64,000 bases of DNA from Aquabacterium sp. (GCA_023266355.1 JAHFQM010000010.1:50256-114255); one strand, 5' to 3'. Counted from the first letter of the stretch, positions 42,116 to 51,143 are shown. Program-made: numbers and translations. Notes: a model not told the origin generated them from the letters alone.

Positions 42116-44331
42116 ACAGGATCGTTTTTGCAGTGGCCTTCGCCATCGGCCTGGTGGCCGTGGGTTGGGTGGGCGTGGGCTTCATCGGCGCGAGCTGGCT
42201 GGCCCTGGCCATGACCGGCGCCATCGCCGCCACCTATGTGCTGGGCGCCGCCGAGCTCTGGCAGTTCCGCGCCGCCTCGGACGCCCTGGCCGCGGCCCTG
42301 ACCCACACGCCAGACAGCACCCCAGACAACACACCTGCAGACACCAACGCGCTCGGCGACTGGCTGGCCCGCCTCCCCACCGCCCTGCGCCACCCCGTGC
42401 GCCAGCGCATCGAAGGCGAGCGCGTGGCCTTGCCGGCGCCGGCGCTCACGCCCTACCTGGTCGGCTTGCTGGTCATGCTCGGCATGCTGGGCACCTTCCT
42501 GGGCATGGTGGTGACCTTCCAGGGCGCCGTGTTCGCGCTCGAAGGCTCGACCGACCTGCAGGCCATCCGGGCGGCCCTGGCCGCGCCCATCAAGGGCCTG
42601 GGCCTGTCGTTTGGCACCTCGGTGGCCGGTGTGGCGGCCTCGGCCATGCTGGGCCTGATGTCGGCGCTCAGCCGCCGCGAGCGCCTGGCGCTGGTCCGCC
42701 TGCTCGACACCCGCATCGCCACGGTGCTGCGGCCGCTTTCTGCGCGCCACCAGCGCGCCGCCCAGCGCGAGCAGCAAGCCGACGCCCAGCGCGCCGACAC
42801 CCTGCAGGCCTTGCAAGCCCAGGCGCAGGCCTTGCCGCAGGTGGTGCACAGCCTGCAAGCCCTGGCCGATGGCGTGGAGCGCCGCCACCAGCAGCTCGGT
42901 GAGCAGATGCTGGCGCAGCAGGCCGACTTTCACCGCCAGGCGTCAGCGGCCTATGCCCAGCTCGCCCAGTCGGTGCAGCAATCGCTGCAAGACAGCCTGA
43001 CGGCCAGCGCACAGGTGGCCGGCGACAGCCTGAAGCCCGTGGTGCAAGCGGCCATGGCCGAGATCTCGGCCGAGTCCGTCCGCACGCACCAGCGCCTGGT
43101 GGACGCCACGCAAGTTCAGCTCGACGGCCTCTCCGCGCGCTTCGGCGACACCGCCCGCACCGTGTCCGAAGGCTGGACGAGCGCCTTGCAGGCCCACGCC
43201 GACACCAGCGCGCAGCTCGGCGACCGGCTCGGCCGCACGCTGGACGGTTTCACCGACACCTTCGCCCAGCGTGCCGACGCCGTGCTGGCCGCCGTGCAGC
43301 AATCGGCCACGCAGGCCCAGGCCGCCCAGGCCGAGGCCGACCAGCGCAAGCTCGGCGCCTGGACGCAGGCCCTGGCCACGCAGGCCGCCCAGCTCGGTGC
43401 CGAGTGGCAGCGCGTGGGCGCACAGACCTTGCAGCAGCAAGACGCCATCTGCCAGACCCTGCAGGCCAGCGCCCAGGACATCGCCGAGCGCACCCGCCAG
43501 CAGGCCCACCAGACGCTGGACGACATCGCCCGGCTGGTGAGCCAGTCGCAGGCGCTGCTCCAGGCCCGCACCGAGGCCGAATCGCAATGGGCCGCCCAGC
43601 ACGGCGAACGCATGGACCAGCTCGCCAGCCTGTGGCGCACCGAGCTGGCCGCCTTGCGTGCCGATGAAGCCCAGCGGGGCGATGCCGCCGTGGCCCGCCT
43701 GGGCGAGCTGCAAGCCGCCGTCACCCAGCACCTGGCCACCCTGGGCACGGCCCTGGAGGCGCCCATGACCCGCCTGATGCAGACCGCCGCCGAGGTGCCG
43801 CAGGCCGCGTCCGAGGTCATCGCGCAACTGCGCACCGAGATGGCCCAGCTCAGCGAGCGCGACACCCACTCGCTGCAGGAGCGCGCCACCGTCATGGGCC
43901 AGATCCGCACCCTGCTGGACACGATCAACCAGGCCTCCGGCGAACAGCGCGCCAGCATCGAGGCCCTGGCCGCCTCGGCCGCGTCCGTCATGGACCAGGC
44001 CAGCCGCCAGTTCGCCGACACGCTCGGTGTGCAGGCCGGCAAGACCGAGCACCTGGCCGCCCACGTGGTCAGCAGCGCCATCGAACTCTCCACCCTGGGC
44101 GAGGCCTTCCGCCACGGCGTGCAGACCTTCAGCGACACCAATGGCCAGCTCGCCGCCGGCCTGCAGCGCCTGGAAGCCACGCTGCAGCAGTCCATGGCGC
44201 GCAGCGACGAGCAACTGGCCTACTACGTGGCCCAGGCGCGCGAGGTCATCGACCTGAGCATCAGCGCGCAGCAAGGCATCGTCGAAGACCTGCGCCAGCT
44301 GCGGCCCGCTTTGGCCGGGGGCGCGGCATGA
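42112..44331 (+). CDS. DUF802 protein: MotA/ExbB/ZorA-like channel with long coiled-coil tail
   Basis: A 739-residue protein. Helices lie at about 4-25 and 28-46, then 113-140 (LTPYLVGLLVMLGMLGTFLG) and 160-187. The last two frame the segment AAPIKGLGLSFGTSVAGVAAS, which looks like the proton-channel region of MotA/TolQ/ExbB. Residues from about 200 to the end are an Ala/Gln-rich coiled coil with many heptad-like repeats, giving a tail far longer than in MotA or ExbB. This overall plan is that of ZorA from the Zorya defence system. It overlaps both neighbours by four bases. Family membership (DUF802) is established; an ion-driven motor role is my inference. Confidence 0.8.
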   Translation: MNRIVFAVAFAIGLVAVGWVGVGFIGASWLALAMTGAIAATYVLGAAELWQFRAASDALAAALTHTPDSTPDNTPADTNALGDWLARLPTALRHPVRQRIEGERVALPAPALTPYLVGLLVMLGMLGTFLGMVVTFQGAVFALEGSTDLQAIRAALAAPIKGLGLSFGTSVAGVAASAMLGLMSALSRRERLALVRLLDTRIATVLRPLSARHQRAAQREQQADAQRADTLQALQAQAQALPQVVHSLQALADGVERRHQQLGEQMLAQQADFHRQASAAYAQLAQSVQQSLQDSLTASAQVAGDSLKPVVQAAMAEISAESVRTHQRLVDATQVQLDGLSARFGDTARTVSEGWTSALQAHADTSAQLGDRLGRTLDGFTDTFAQRADAVLAAVQQSATQAQAAQAEADQRKLGAWTQALATQAAQLGAEWQRVGAQTLQQQDAICQTLQASAQDIAERTRQQAHQTLDDIARLVSQSQALLQARTEAESQWAAQHGERMDQLASLWRTELAALRADEAQRGDAAVARLGELQAAVTQHLATLGTALEAPMTRLMQTAAEVPQAASEVIAQLRTEMAQLSERDTHSLQERATVMGQIRTLLDTINQASGEQRASIEALAASAASVMDQASRQFADTLGVQAGKTEHLAAHVVSSAIELSTLGEAFRHGVQTFSDTNGQLAAGLQRLEATLQQSMARSDEQLAYYVAQAREVIDLSISAQQGIVEDLRQLRPALAGGAA

Positions 44332-45008
44332 GCGCGCTGGATGGTCTGGACGATGCCGTCGATGTTGGCGAGCATGACGAGGCCCTGAGCCCGTCGGCCA
44401 GTGACACCGCGCCAGTCTGGGCCGTCTTCGGCGACCTCATGGCCGGCCTGCTGGGCGCTTTTGTGTTGATCCTGGTGGGCGTGCTGGTCGTGCAGATGGA
44501 CCTGGTCAGCCACCTCGAAGCCGAGGTGAAGAAGCGCCAGGTCGAAGAGCAGCGCCGCATGGCCTTGGAAAAGGCGCTGGCCATCCCGCTGCGCTCGGGC
44601 CGGGTCACGCTGAACAACGGCCGCATCGGCATCAGCGGCAGCGTGCTGTTCGCTTTCAACTCCGACCAGCTGCGCCCCGAAGGCCGCCAGCTGCTGCAGA
44701 CCCTGGTGCCGCCGCTGCGCGTCTACCTTGGCGAGCGCGACGAGATGCTGATGGTCAGCGGCTTCACCGACGACAAGCCCGTGCAGAACCGCAACGACCG
44801 CTACGCCGACAACCTGGAGCTCTCGGCGCAGCGCTCGCTGACCGTGACCCGCGCCCTCATCGGCGAAGGCATGCCCTCGTCGCGCGTGTTCGCCGCGGCC
44901 TTCGGTGCCGAGCAACCCGCCGCGCCCAACACCAGCGAAGCCGGCCGGGCGCTGAACCGCCGCGTCGAGATGGCGCCGGTGCCCAAGGCGGCACCGCCTG
45001 CGCCCTGA
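44328..45008 (+). CDS. MotB/ZorB-like OmpA-domain protein
   Basis: A 226-residue protein with one membrane helix (about residues 31-56). The helix opens WAVFGDLMAGLLGAFVLIL, with Asp36 at the place of the proton-binding aspartate of MotB and ZorB. A short charged coiled coil (60-85) leads to an OmpA-like peptidoglycan-binding domain with LFAFNSDQLRPEGRQLL, SGFTDDKPV and ALNRRVEM. It would anchor and gate the DUF802 channel. Start and stop codons overlap with the DUF802 gene (ATGA). Confidence 0.88.
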   Translation: MSALDGLDDAVDVGEHDEALSPSASDTAPVWAVFGDLMAGLLGAFVLILVGVLVVQMDLVSHLEAEVKKRQVEEQRRMALEKALAIPLRSGRVTLNNGRIGISGSVLFAFNSDQLRPEGRQLLQTLVPPLRVYLGERDEMLMVSGFTDDKPVQNRNDRYADNLELSAQRSLTVTRALIGEGMPSSRVFAAAFGAEQPAAPNTSEAGRALNRRVEMAPVPKAAPPAP

Positions 45009-45046
45009 ACGCGCCGGCATGAAGGCATCGGCATGAGCGTACCGGC

Positions 45047-45673
45047 ATGAACGACAGCGACTTCAGCGCGGCCCTGGCGTCCCTGCAAGAGGCAGGTGCC
45101 GCCCAGCGCGATCCCATCGGCTTCCAGCACATGGTGCTGATGGCGCAGCGCCTGCAGGCGCAATCTGGTGCCGTGCAGCGCATCCTGGCCGGGCGTTTGC
45201 GCGAGGCCCTGGCGCGGGCAGCGGCCAGCGCCACCGAGGCTGAGCCAACCCCCATCGCCACACCCATCGCAGTCCCCGCCACGCCAAGCCCGCTGGCCGA
45301 GCTCCACCGCCACATCCTGGCCGTCTCGGGTGGCGGCCCTGCGCCGACCACCGCCACCGCAGCGGTCCGATCGACGCCATCGACCGGCCCCACCGGTCTG
45401 CCGCCCGAACTCAAAAGCCTCGACCGCTTCCGCGGCACTTGGGCCAAGGTCGCGGCCGACGCCCAGGTGGACAAGGCCCTGGCGCGTGCGCCCGACAACG
45501 CCGGCCCGCTGAACTCGCACCTGCTGGTGCTGCGCTCGCTGGCGGCCCTGCGCGAGCTCTCGCCCGAACACCTGCACGGTGTGTTGGCCCAGCTCGACGC
45601 CCTCTTGTGGCTGGAGCAGGCCACGCACAAGCCGACCGCCAGCCCGGCGCGCCGCAGCCGCGCGGCCAAGTGA
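45047..45673 (+). CDS. DUF2894 family protein, last gene of the motor-like operon
   Basis: A 208-residue soluble protein of the DUF2894 type. The N-terminal helical half (GFQHMVLMAQRLQAQSG, RLREALARAA) is joined by a Pro/Thr/Ala-rich linker to a C-terminal region with LKSLDRFRGTWAKVAADAQVDKAL and NSHLLVLRSLAALRELSPEHL. No catalytic motif is seen. It follows the OmpA-domain gene by 38 bases and is the last gene before a terminator hairpin, so it belongs to the same operon. Function unknown. Confidence 0.75.
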   Translation: MNDSDFSAALASLQEAGAAQRDPIGFQHMVLMAQRLQAQSGAVQRILAGRLREALARAAASATEAEPTPIATPIAVPATPSPLAELHRHILAVSGGGPAPTTATAAVRSTPSTGPTGLPPELKSLDRFRGTWAKVAADAQVDKALARAPDNAGPLNSHLLVLRSLAALRELSPEHLHGVLAQLDALLWLEQATHKPTASPARRSRAAK

Positions 45674-45691
45674 CCCTGGCCTGACCCAAGC

Positions 45692-45722
45692 CTGACGCAA
45701 ATCCTTGCTGCGTCAGTTTCTT
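45692..45722 (+). terminator. Rho-independent terminator-like hairpin after the motor-like operon
   Basis: CTGACGCA (45692-45699) pairs with TGCGTCAG (45709-45716) around a nine-base loop, followed by TTTCTT. The stem sits 19 bases after the DUF2894 stop and marks the end of the four-gene operon. Confidence 0.65.
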
Positions 45723-45824
45723 GCGGATTGTGCTGTCGCACGTCAGTGTCAATTGTGTGAAGGCCTTGGGGTCTGCTGAGGCTTGCCAAACCGCTTCCCG
45801 CATTGCGGTACAAGAACGAATGTC

Positions 45825-48782
45825 GTGTTTTACACCCGACTTTGGGCCTGCCTGGTGCGGGCGAGCGGGGCTTTGCGGGATGTGCGTTTGAGCGTCGATG
45901 GTGTTGTTCCGAGCCGCGGTGGCTGGCGTGGCGGTGTCCGCAGGGCGCTGGCCGTGGGCGGCCTCCTGTGGGTGACTGCCAGCGCGTGGGCCACCGACTA
46001 CGTCTTCCCCGGGCAGATGCCGGCGGGTTGCAGCGGCAGCGCCGGCAATTACGTCTGCGGCGACCTGTCGCTGAAGTACCGCGACACCGTCCGCATCTCG
46101 GGCGCCCTGCCGGCCAAGATCACCGTCAACGGCTCGCTCGACACCGACACCGCCCAGGTCAACGCGGCTGGCGCGAGCAGCAACCTCAGCCTGGTCGTGA
46201 GCGGCGATGTCCGTCTGGGTTTTGCCACATTGCTGAACGCCCAGCTCACGGCGCGGTCCATCAGCGACAGCAGCGGCTCGGTCACGCTGGGGGGCTCGCT
46301 CACGGCGACCTCTGGCAGCATCAAGCTGGCCTTTGCCACCTCTGTGGCCGGTTCCCTGACGGCCAGCAGCGGCAACATCACGCTGGACAGCTTCAACGTG
46401 GTGGGTGGCGACATCACGGCGGGTGGCAGCCTGTACGTGGGCTACTGGGGGCGGGTGTCCGGCAAGGTGACGGCGAAGTCCTTGAGCGACGGCGGTGCCG
46501 TGATCTACAGCGGCGCCATCAACACCAGCGATGGCCGCATCAGCCTGGGCTATTTCTCCTCGGTGAGCGGCGATGTCACCGCGAGCAAGGGCGGTGTCGA
46601 GCTGCTGGGCCTCAACGATGTCCAGGGCTGCGTGTGGTCCAAGGATGGTGCCGACATCGCGCTGAGCTGGGCCTCGTCGGCCGATGGCGTGTGCTGCGGC
46701 TCGGGCAGTTGCAACAAGTCCTGCCTGAAAAACGGCAGTGGCTGGTTTTCGCCGTCCTTGTGCGGTGCCCGTGTGGCGCTGCCCGCGCTGGACCACCTGG
46801 AGTTGCGCCACGCCAGTGGCTCGGGCCTGACCTGCACCCCGGCCACCCTGACCGTGGTGGCCTGCCAGGACGCCAGCTGTGCCACCCGCTACACAGGCGG
46901 CGTGGCCGGCACGCTGACGACCTCGGGGCTGTCGGTGAACTGGCCTGCCGGGGCCGCGTTCACCATCCCCGCGGGCAGCAGCGCGGCCTCGGTGGACGTG
47001 CAACTGCTGTCGGCCGGCACGGTCACGGTCGGGGCCAAGGCGGTCTTGCCGCTGGCGGCCAACGCGAGCACCTGCACCTTCGGCAGCCCTGCCTGCGCTT
47101 TCTCCGCGGCCGACAGCGGCTTCGTGCTCAGCGTGAGCCACCACGTGGCCGACACGCCGCAGACGCTGACCATCGCGGCCGTGAAGAAGGGCGCCACGGC
47201 CAGCGTCTGCGCGCCGGCCTTCGTCAACGTGAGCAAGCTGGTCAACCTCGGTTGCGGGTATGGCGATCCGGCCACGGGCAGCCAGCCGGTGCGGGTCGGT
47301 GGCGTGCCGCTCAATGCCTCGGCCTCGCTGGGCGCGTCTTGCGACGGCACGCTGCGACCGCTGAACCTGGCCTTCAATGCCAGCGGGGTGGCCAGCACCA
47401 CCTTGCAGTACGCCGATGCAGGCAAGGTCTTGCTGAATGCCGCACTGGCCGACAACGCGATCACCTCGGGCCTGTCGATGCTGGGCAGCAGCAGCTTCAT
47501 CGCCGTGCCGGCCGCCTTCAAGGTCGATCCGCCTGCGCTGGGCGCCCTGCGCGCCGGCGTGCCCTTCGCGGTGGCGGTGTCGGCCGTCAATGGCTCGGGT
47601 TTGCTCATGCCCAACTTCGGCAAGGAGGCCGTGCCAGAGGGGCTGGTGCTGGCCTGGACCCCAGCCAGCCCGGTCGGGCCCTTGGCCGCCGCGGGCACCT
47701 TCACCGGCAGTGGCGTGGCCCCCAAGCCGGCCTGGACGGCGTTCTCCGGTGGGGTGGCGGCCCTCAGCGACCTGGTCTGGAGCGAGGTCGGTTCGGGCGA
47801 CCTCAGCGCCACCCTGGCCAGCGGCAACTACCTGGGCAGCGGGAAGACGGTGGTGGGCAGCACCGGCAGCCTGGGCGCCATCGGCCGTTTTGTGCCGCAC
47901 CATTTCGATGTCGCGGTGACGCCGGCCTGTGGCGCCTTCACCTACAGCGGCCAGCCCTTTGCCGTGGCGGTCACGGCGCGCAATGCCGCGGGTGGCACGA
48001 CGCAGAACCACGATGGCTCGGGCGCCTTGTCGCCCAGCCTGGCCAGTGCGATCACCCTGACCGAAGGCGCGGCCACGGGGCAGGGCAGCTTCACGGTCAA
48101 CCGCATCGACAAGGCCGGCTTCCTGTCGGGCGTGGCGCGCAGCCTGGCGCCCACCTACGCCTTCGCGTCGAAGCTGACGGCGCCGCGCACCATCGTGGTC
48201 CGTGCCACCGATGCCGACGGCGTGAGCAGCCTGGGTGCCACCGAAGGGGCGCTGCTGCTGCGCAGTGGCCGCCTGCGCCTGTCCAGCGCCTATGGCACGG
48301 AGAAGCGCTCGCTCGGTGTGCCGGTGCAGGCCCAGTACTGGAGCGGCCAGACCTGGGTGCTCAACAGCCTGGACAGCTGCACCAGCGTGCCGGGTGGCGC
48401 GCTGGTGATGGACGCGGCCATCCATGCCAAAGGCGGCGCTGCCGGGCATTGGGCGAGTGCGATCGTCCCGCAGCCTGGCGGTCAGGCCTTGAAGCTGGCT
48501 GGCGGCCATGGCGTGCTCACCCTGAAAGCGCCCACGCCGACGGGCACCGGCTCGCTCGATGTGGCCCTGAACCTGGGCATGGCCGTGTCGGACCTGTCCT
48601 GCCTGGGCCAGCCCCGACCCGCTTCGGTGGGCGCCGGCCTGCCCTGGTTGCGCGCGCAGTTCGGCAGCACGAGCGGCTGCGCCGGTGTCATCGATTTCGG
48701 GCGGGACCCCTCGGCCCGGGTGACCTTCGGCGTCTACACCCCTGAAAACAAGAGGATCGGCCATGTGTCAGACATCCAGTGA
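45825..48782 (+). CDS. mshQ: MshQ-like DUF6701 protein of an MSHA-type pilus
   Basis: A very large exported protein, about 985 residues. A late signal peptide (ALAVGGLLWVTASAWA) precedes a beta-helix-like region of repeated hydrophobic/Gly/Ser strands (SGSVTLGGSLTATSGSIKLA), then Cys-bearing domains (ADGVCCGSGSCNKSCLKNG) and the long C-terminal DUF6701 domain (PHHFDVAVTPACGAFTYSGQPF). In MSHA loci mshQ encodes a surface protein of unclear role. The start is uncertain: TTG 45783, GTG 45825 and later GTGs are in frame and the leader before the signal peptide is unusually long. It overlaps mshC by 20 bases. Confidence 0.75.
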   Translation: MFYTRLWACLVRASGALRDVRLSVDGVVPSRGGWRGGVRRALAVGGLLWVTASAWATDYVFPGQMPAGCSGSAGNYVCGDLSLKYRDTVRISGALPAKITVNGSLDTDTAQVNAAGASSNLSLVVSGDVRLGFATLLNAQLTARSISDSSGSVTLGGSLTATSGSIKLAFATSVAGSLTASSGNITLDSFNVVGGDITAGGSLYVGYWGRVSGKVTAKSLSDGGAVIYSGAINTSDGRISLGYFSSVSGDVTASKGGVELLGLNDVQGCVWSKDGADIALSWASSADGVCCGSGSCNKSCLKNGSGWFSPSLCGARVALPALDHLELRHASGSGLTCTPATLTVVACQDASCATRYTGGVAGTLTTSGLSVNWPAGAAFTIPAGSSAASVDVQLLSAGTVTVGAKAVLPLAANASTCTFGSPACAFSAADSGFVLSVSHHVADTPQTLTIAAVKKGATASVCAPAFVNVSKLVNLGCGYGDPATGSQPVRVGGVPLNASASLGASCDGTLRPLNLAFNASGVASTTLQYADAGKVLLNAALADNAITSGLSMLGSSSFIAVPAAFKVDPPALGALRAGVPFAVAVSAVNGSGLLMPNFGKEAVPEGLVLAWTPASPVGPLAAAGTFTGSGVAPKPAWTAFSGGVAALSDLVWSEVGSGDLSATLASGNYLGSGKTVVGSTGSLGAIGRFVPHHFDVAVTPACGAFTYSGQPFAVAVTARNAAGGTTQNHDGSGALSPSLASAITLTEGAATGQGSFTVNRIDKAGFLSGVARSLAPTYAFASKLTAPRTIVVRATDADGVSSLGATEGALLLRSGRLRLSSAYGTEKRSLGVPVQAQYWSGQTWVLNSLDSCTSVPGGALVMDAAIHAKGGAAGHWASAIVPQPGGQALKLAGGHGVLTLKAPTPTGTGSLDVALNLGMAVSDLSCLGQPRPASVGAGLPWLRAQFGSTSGCAGVIDFGRDPSARVTFGVYTPENKRIGHVSDIQ

Positions 48783-49251
48783 GCGCCACCAGGCCGGCTA
48801 CACCGTGATCGAGCTGATCGTGGTGATGGTGCTGCTGAGCATCCTGTCCGTCTCTGCGATGCCTTACCTGGGCTCGGCCACCGGCATGCGCGACGACGCC
48901 TGGCGGGACCAGGTCGTCGTGGCCCTGTGGCACGCCCGGTCCACCGCCGTGACCCACCGCCGCGTGGTCTGCGTCAGCTTCACGGCCACCACGGTCTCGC
49001 TGGCCATGGCGCGCAACAACCCGGCCACGGCCTGCGATCTGCCCGTGCCGTCGCCCGACGGACGTGGCACCTTCGCCCAGGCGGCCAACAGCGCGGCCGC
49101 CACCTCGGTCAGCCCCACGGGCGTCCTGTACTTCCAGCCGGGCGGGCGCGTCACCACGGCCCTCGGTGGTGGCGCGACGGCGCAGTGGACGGTCTCTCTG
49201 CAGGGCGTGGCGCCCGTGCGCATCGAGGGGGCGACCGGCCATGTCGAATGA
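48763..49251 (+). CDS. mshC: Minor pseudopilin MshC-like (GspH/FimT family)
   Basis: A 162-residue type IV pilin-like protein. The prepilin cleavage site is QAGYTVIELIVVMVLLSILSV, with Gly before the processed N-terminus and Glu at +5 (IEL). The globular part has two cysteines (VVCVSF and TACDLP), a typical GspH/FimT feature. It overlaps mshQ and mshD, so the four small pilin genes are translationally linked. Assignment as MshC rests on gene order with mshD, mshO and mshP. Confidence 0.75.
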   Translation: MCQTSSERHQAGYTVIELIVVMVLLSILSVSAMPYLGSATGMRDDAWRDQVVVALWHARSTAVTHRRVVCVSFTATTVSLAMARNNPATACDLPVPSPDGRGTFAQAANSAAATSVSPTGVLYFQPGGRVTTALGGGATAQWTVSLQGVAPVRIEGATGHVE

Positions 49252-49693
49252 GCGCGGCTTCACTTTCGTTGAGGTGATCGTGGCCATGGTCGTCATCGGC
49301 GTGGCCGTCTCGGGCGTGATCAGCGTCTTCAGCCAGGGCGTGCGCAACAGCAGCGACCCCATCGTGCGCAAGCAGATGCTGGTGCTGGCGCAGGAGCTGA
49401 TGGAAGAAGCGCGGCTCAAGCCCTATGCCCCGCAGGCCAATGCGGCGCCCGGTGCCTGCGCGCGCGACACCTTCAACGACGTGTCCGACTACAACGGCTA
49501 CGCCAGCACAGGCCAGGTCTGCGACATCGAGGGCACCGTGATCCCGGCGCTCAATGGCCTCAGCGTGTCGGTGGGCGTGGTGCAGCAGGCGCTGGCCGGC
49601 GTGGCCGAGGCCAAGCGCATCACCGTGAGTGTCAGCCGCGGCAGCGAGGCCGTGTCGCTGGAAGGCTGGCGCACCGACTACGCCGGGCCATGA
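49241..49693 (+). CDS. mshD: Minor pilin MshD-like
   Basis: A 150-residue pilin-like protein with a short leader ending NERGFTFVEVIVAMVVIG (Glu at +5). The globular part carries a Cys pair (GACARDTF and GQVCDIEG). It overlaps mshC by 11 bases and mshO by four. Such minor pilins prime pilus assembly and may tune adhesion. Confidence 0.75.
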   Translation: MSNERGFTFVEVIVAMVVIGVAVSGVISVFSQGVRNSSDPIVRKQMLVLAQELMEEARLKPYAPQANAAPGACARDTFNDVSDYNGYASTGQVCDIEGTVIPALNGLSVSVGVVQQALAGVAEAKRITVSVSRGSEAVSLEGWRTDYAGP

Positions 49694-50631
49694 GATACCG
49701 CATGCCGCACCCATCCCCGCACCCATCCCCGCCCCCATCCCTGCACCCACACCGACCCGCCAGCGGCTTCACCCTGGTGGAGCTGATCGTCGTGATGGTC
49801 ATCACCAGCATCATCGGTTTGACGCTGATGTCCTTCATGCAGCCCACGCTGGCCGCCTACTTCGCGACGCGGGCGCGCACCGAGCTGGCGGGCCGGGCCG
49901 ACACCGCCTTGCGGCAGATGCTGATGGACACCCGCCGCGCCGTGCCGAACTCCTTGCGCATCCCCTCGGACCAGTGCTTCGAGGTGGTGCCGGCCGTGGG
50001 TGGTGGACGCTACCGCAGTGGCCCCGACGTGCGCAACGACACACCGAGCGGCTGCGCCTCGGGCAGCAGCAGCACCTGCTCGGCCTGGGTGGACACGACC
50101 ATGGCCACCACGGTGTTCGATGTGCTCAACGTGGTCAACACCGCGCCCAAGGCCGAAGACTGGGTGGTGGTCGGCAACCAGAACGGCAACGACGTCTATG
50201 CCGGGCTCAACCGCGCCAGGGTGAGCGCGGTCAGCACGCCCCAGGCGACGCAAGGCGTGCTGCGCGTGCGCATCGACAGCACCCAGTTCCCGCAGGGCTA
50301 CACCGAGGGCCGCTACCAGGTGGTGTCGTCGCAAGAGCCCAGTGTCTTCTACGTTTGCAGCGGTGCGGACGGCAGCACCAACGGCCAGGGCGATGGCAAG
50401 GGCACGCTCTACCGCGTGACGCGGCCCTTCAACGCCAGCTACCCCACGGCCTGCCCCTCGGTGCTCGGTGCCGCGGTGGTCAGCACCCAGGTCCAGTCCT
50501 GCGCCTTCATCTACGACGCCAACCACGGTGCCACCCAGCAAAGCGGCTTCCTGTGGCTGGACATGGCCATCACCCGCAACGGCGAAACCGCGCACCTGGC
50601 GGTCGGCGCCCACATCCGCAACGTGCCATGA
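49690..50631 (+). CDS. mshO: Minor pilin MshO-like with an extended repeat-bearing leader
   Basis: A 313-residue pilin-like protein. The cleavage motif SGFTLVELIVVMVITS is clear, but the leader before it is about 26 residues and rich in Pro, His and Ser, encoded by three 12-bp tandem units. Normal prepilin leaders are shorter and basic. The globular domain has several cysteines (SDQCFEV, SGCASG, YVCSG). Its start overlaps mshD (ATGA) and its stop overlaps mshP (ATGA). Confidence 0.75.
   Translation: MRYRMPHPSPHPSPPPSLHPHRPASGFTLVELIVVMVITSIIGLTLMSFMQPTLAAYFATRARTELAGRADTALRQMLMDTRRAVPNSLRIPSDQCFEVVPAVGGGRYRSGPDVRNDTPSGCASGSSSTCSAWVDTTMATTVFDVLNVVNTAPKAEDWVVVGNQNGNDVYAGLNRARVSAVSTPQATQGVLRVRIDSTQFPQGYTEGRYQVVSSQEPSVFYVCSGADGSTNGQGDGKGTLYRVTRPFNASYPTACPSVLGAAVVSTQVQSCAFIYDANHGATQQSGFLWLDMAITRNGETAHLAVGAHIRNVP
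49707..49742 (+). repeat. Three 12-bp tandem units in the mshO leader
   Basis: The unit GCACCCATCCCC is repeated at 49707-49718 and 49719-49730, with a variant copy at 49731-49742 and a partial fourth after it. Being a multiple of three, copy-number change would alter leader length without a frameshift. Confidence 0.75.
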
Positions 50632-51125
50632 AGCCCCACCCGCAGCAGCACCTCCGGCACCTCCTGCACCACCAGCGTGGCCTCGGTGCCATCGCCGCCA
50701 TCGTGGTGCTGGTGATGCTGTCGGCGCTGGCGGCCAGCATCCTGCGCATGACCTGGTCCACCCAGCTGGCCTCGGCCAACGACATCGCCGCGGCCCGTGC
50801 CGAGCAGGCCGCGCAGGCCGGCGTGGAATGGGGGCTCTTCCAGGTGCAGCGGGGCAGCTGGCAGGGCTGCACGGCGGCCAGCCAGACGCTGGATTTGCGC
50901 GCCGGCCTGGGCATGTGGGTCACGGTCAGTTGCAGCGCGCCGGCGCAGGCCTATGTCGAGGGCGGCAACGACCAGGGCGCCGCCCGCAGCACCCGCATCT
51001 ACACGGTCGATGCGGTCGCCTGCAATGGCACGGCCACTTGCCCCGATGCCAACAGCATCGCGCAGCCCGGCCATGTCGAGCGGCGCCTGCAGGCCAGCGT
51101 GTCGGACGTGCAGGCGCAGCCCTGA
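50628..51125 (+). CDS. mshP: MshP-like (PilX-type) pilus protein
   Basis: A 165-residue protein with a His/Gln-rich leader (HPQQHLRHLLHHQRG) and then a hydrophobic helix LGAIAAIVVLVMLSALAASIL, typical of MshP/PilX accessory pilins, which lack the usual Glu+5 pilin context. The segment EQAAQAGVEWGLFQ matches the family. Two Cys pairs occur later. It is the last gene of the pilus run and converges on the alcohol dehydrogenase gene. Confidence 0.72.
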   Translation: MKPHPQQHLRHLLHHQRGLGAIAAIVVLVMLSALAASILRMTWSTQLASANDIAAARAEQAAQAGVEWGLFQVQRGSWQGCTAASQTLDLRAGLGMWVTVSCSAPAQAYVEGGNDQGAARSTRIYTVDAVACNGTATCPDANSIAQPGHVERRLQASVSDVQAQP

Positions 51126-51143
51126 GGCCGACTGAAGCCGATC

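Noticed and set aside
41432..45673. Operon as canonical flagellar motAB or TolQR
   Set aside because: The tail of the DUF802 protein is far too long for MotA or TolQ, no flagellar or Tol-Pal gene is near, and the flanking DUF genes do not belong to those systems.
45411..48764. Open frame of over 1,100 codons on the minus strand opposite mshQ
   Set aside because: Antisense shadow of a recognisable DUF6701 protein; sequence is Arg/Gly/His-rich low complexity with no motif.
49707..49742. Short regular repeats considered as a CRISPR remnant
   Set aside because: Units are 12 bp, directly adjoining and in a coding leader; no spacers.
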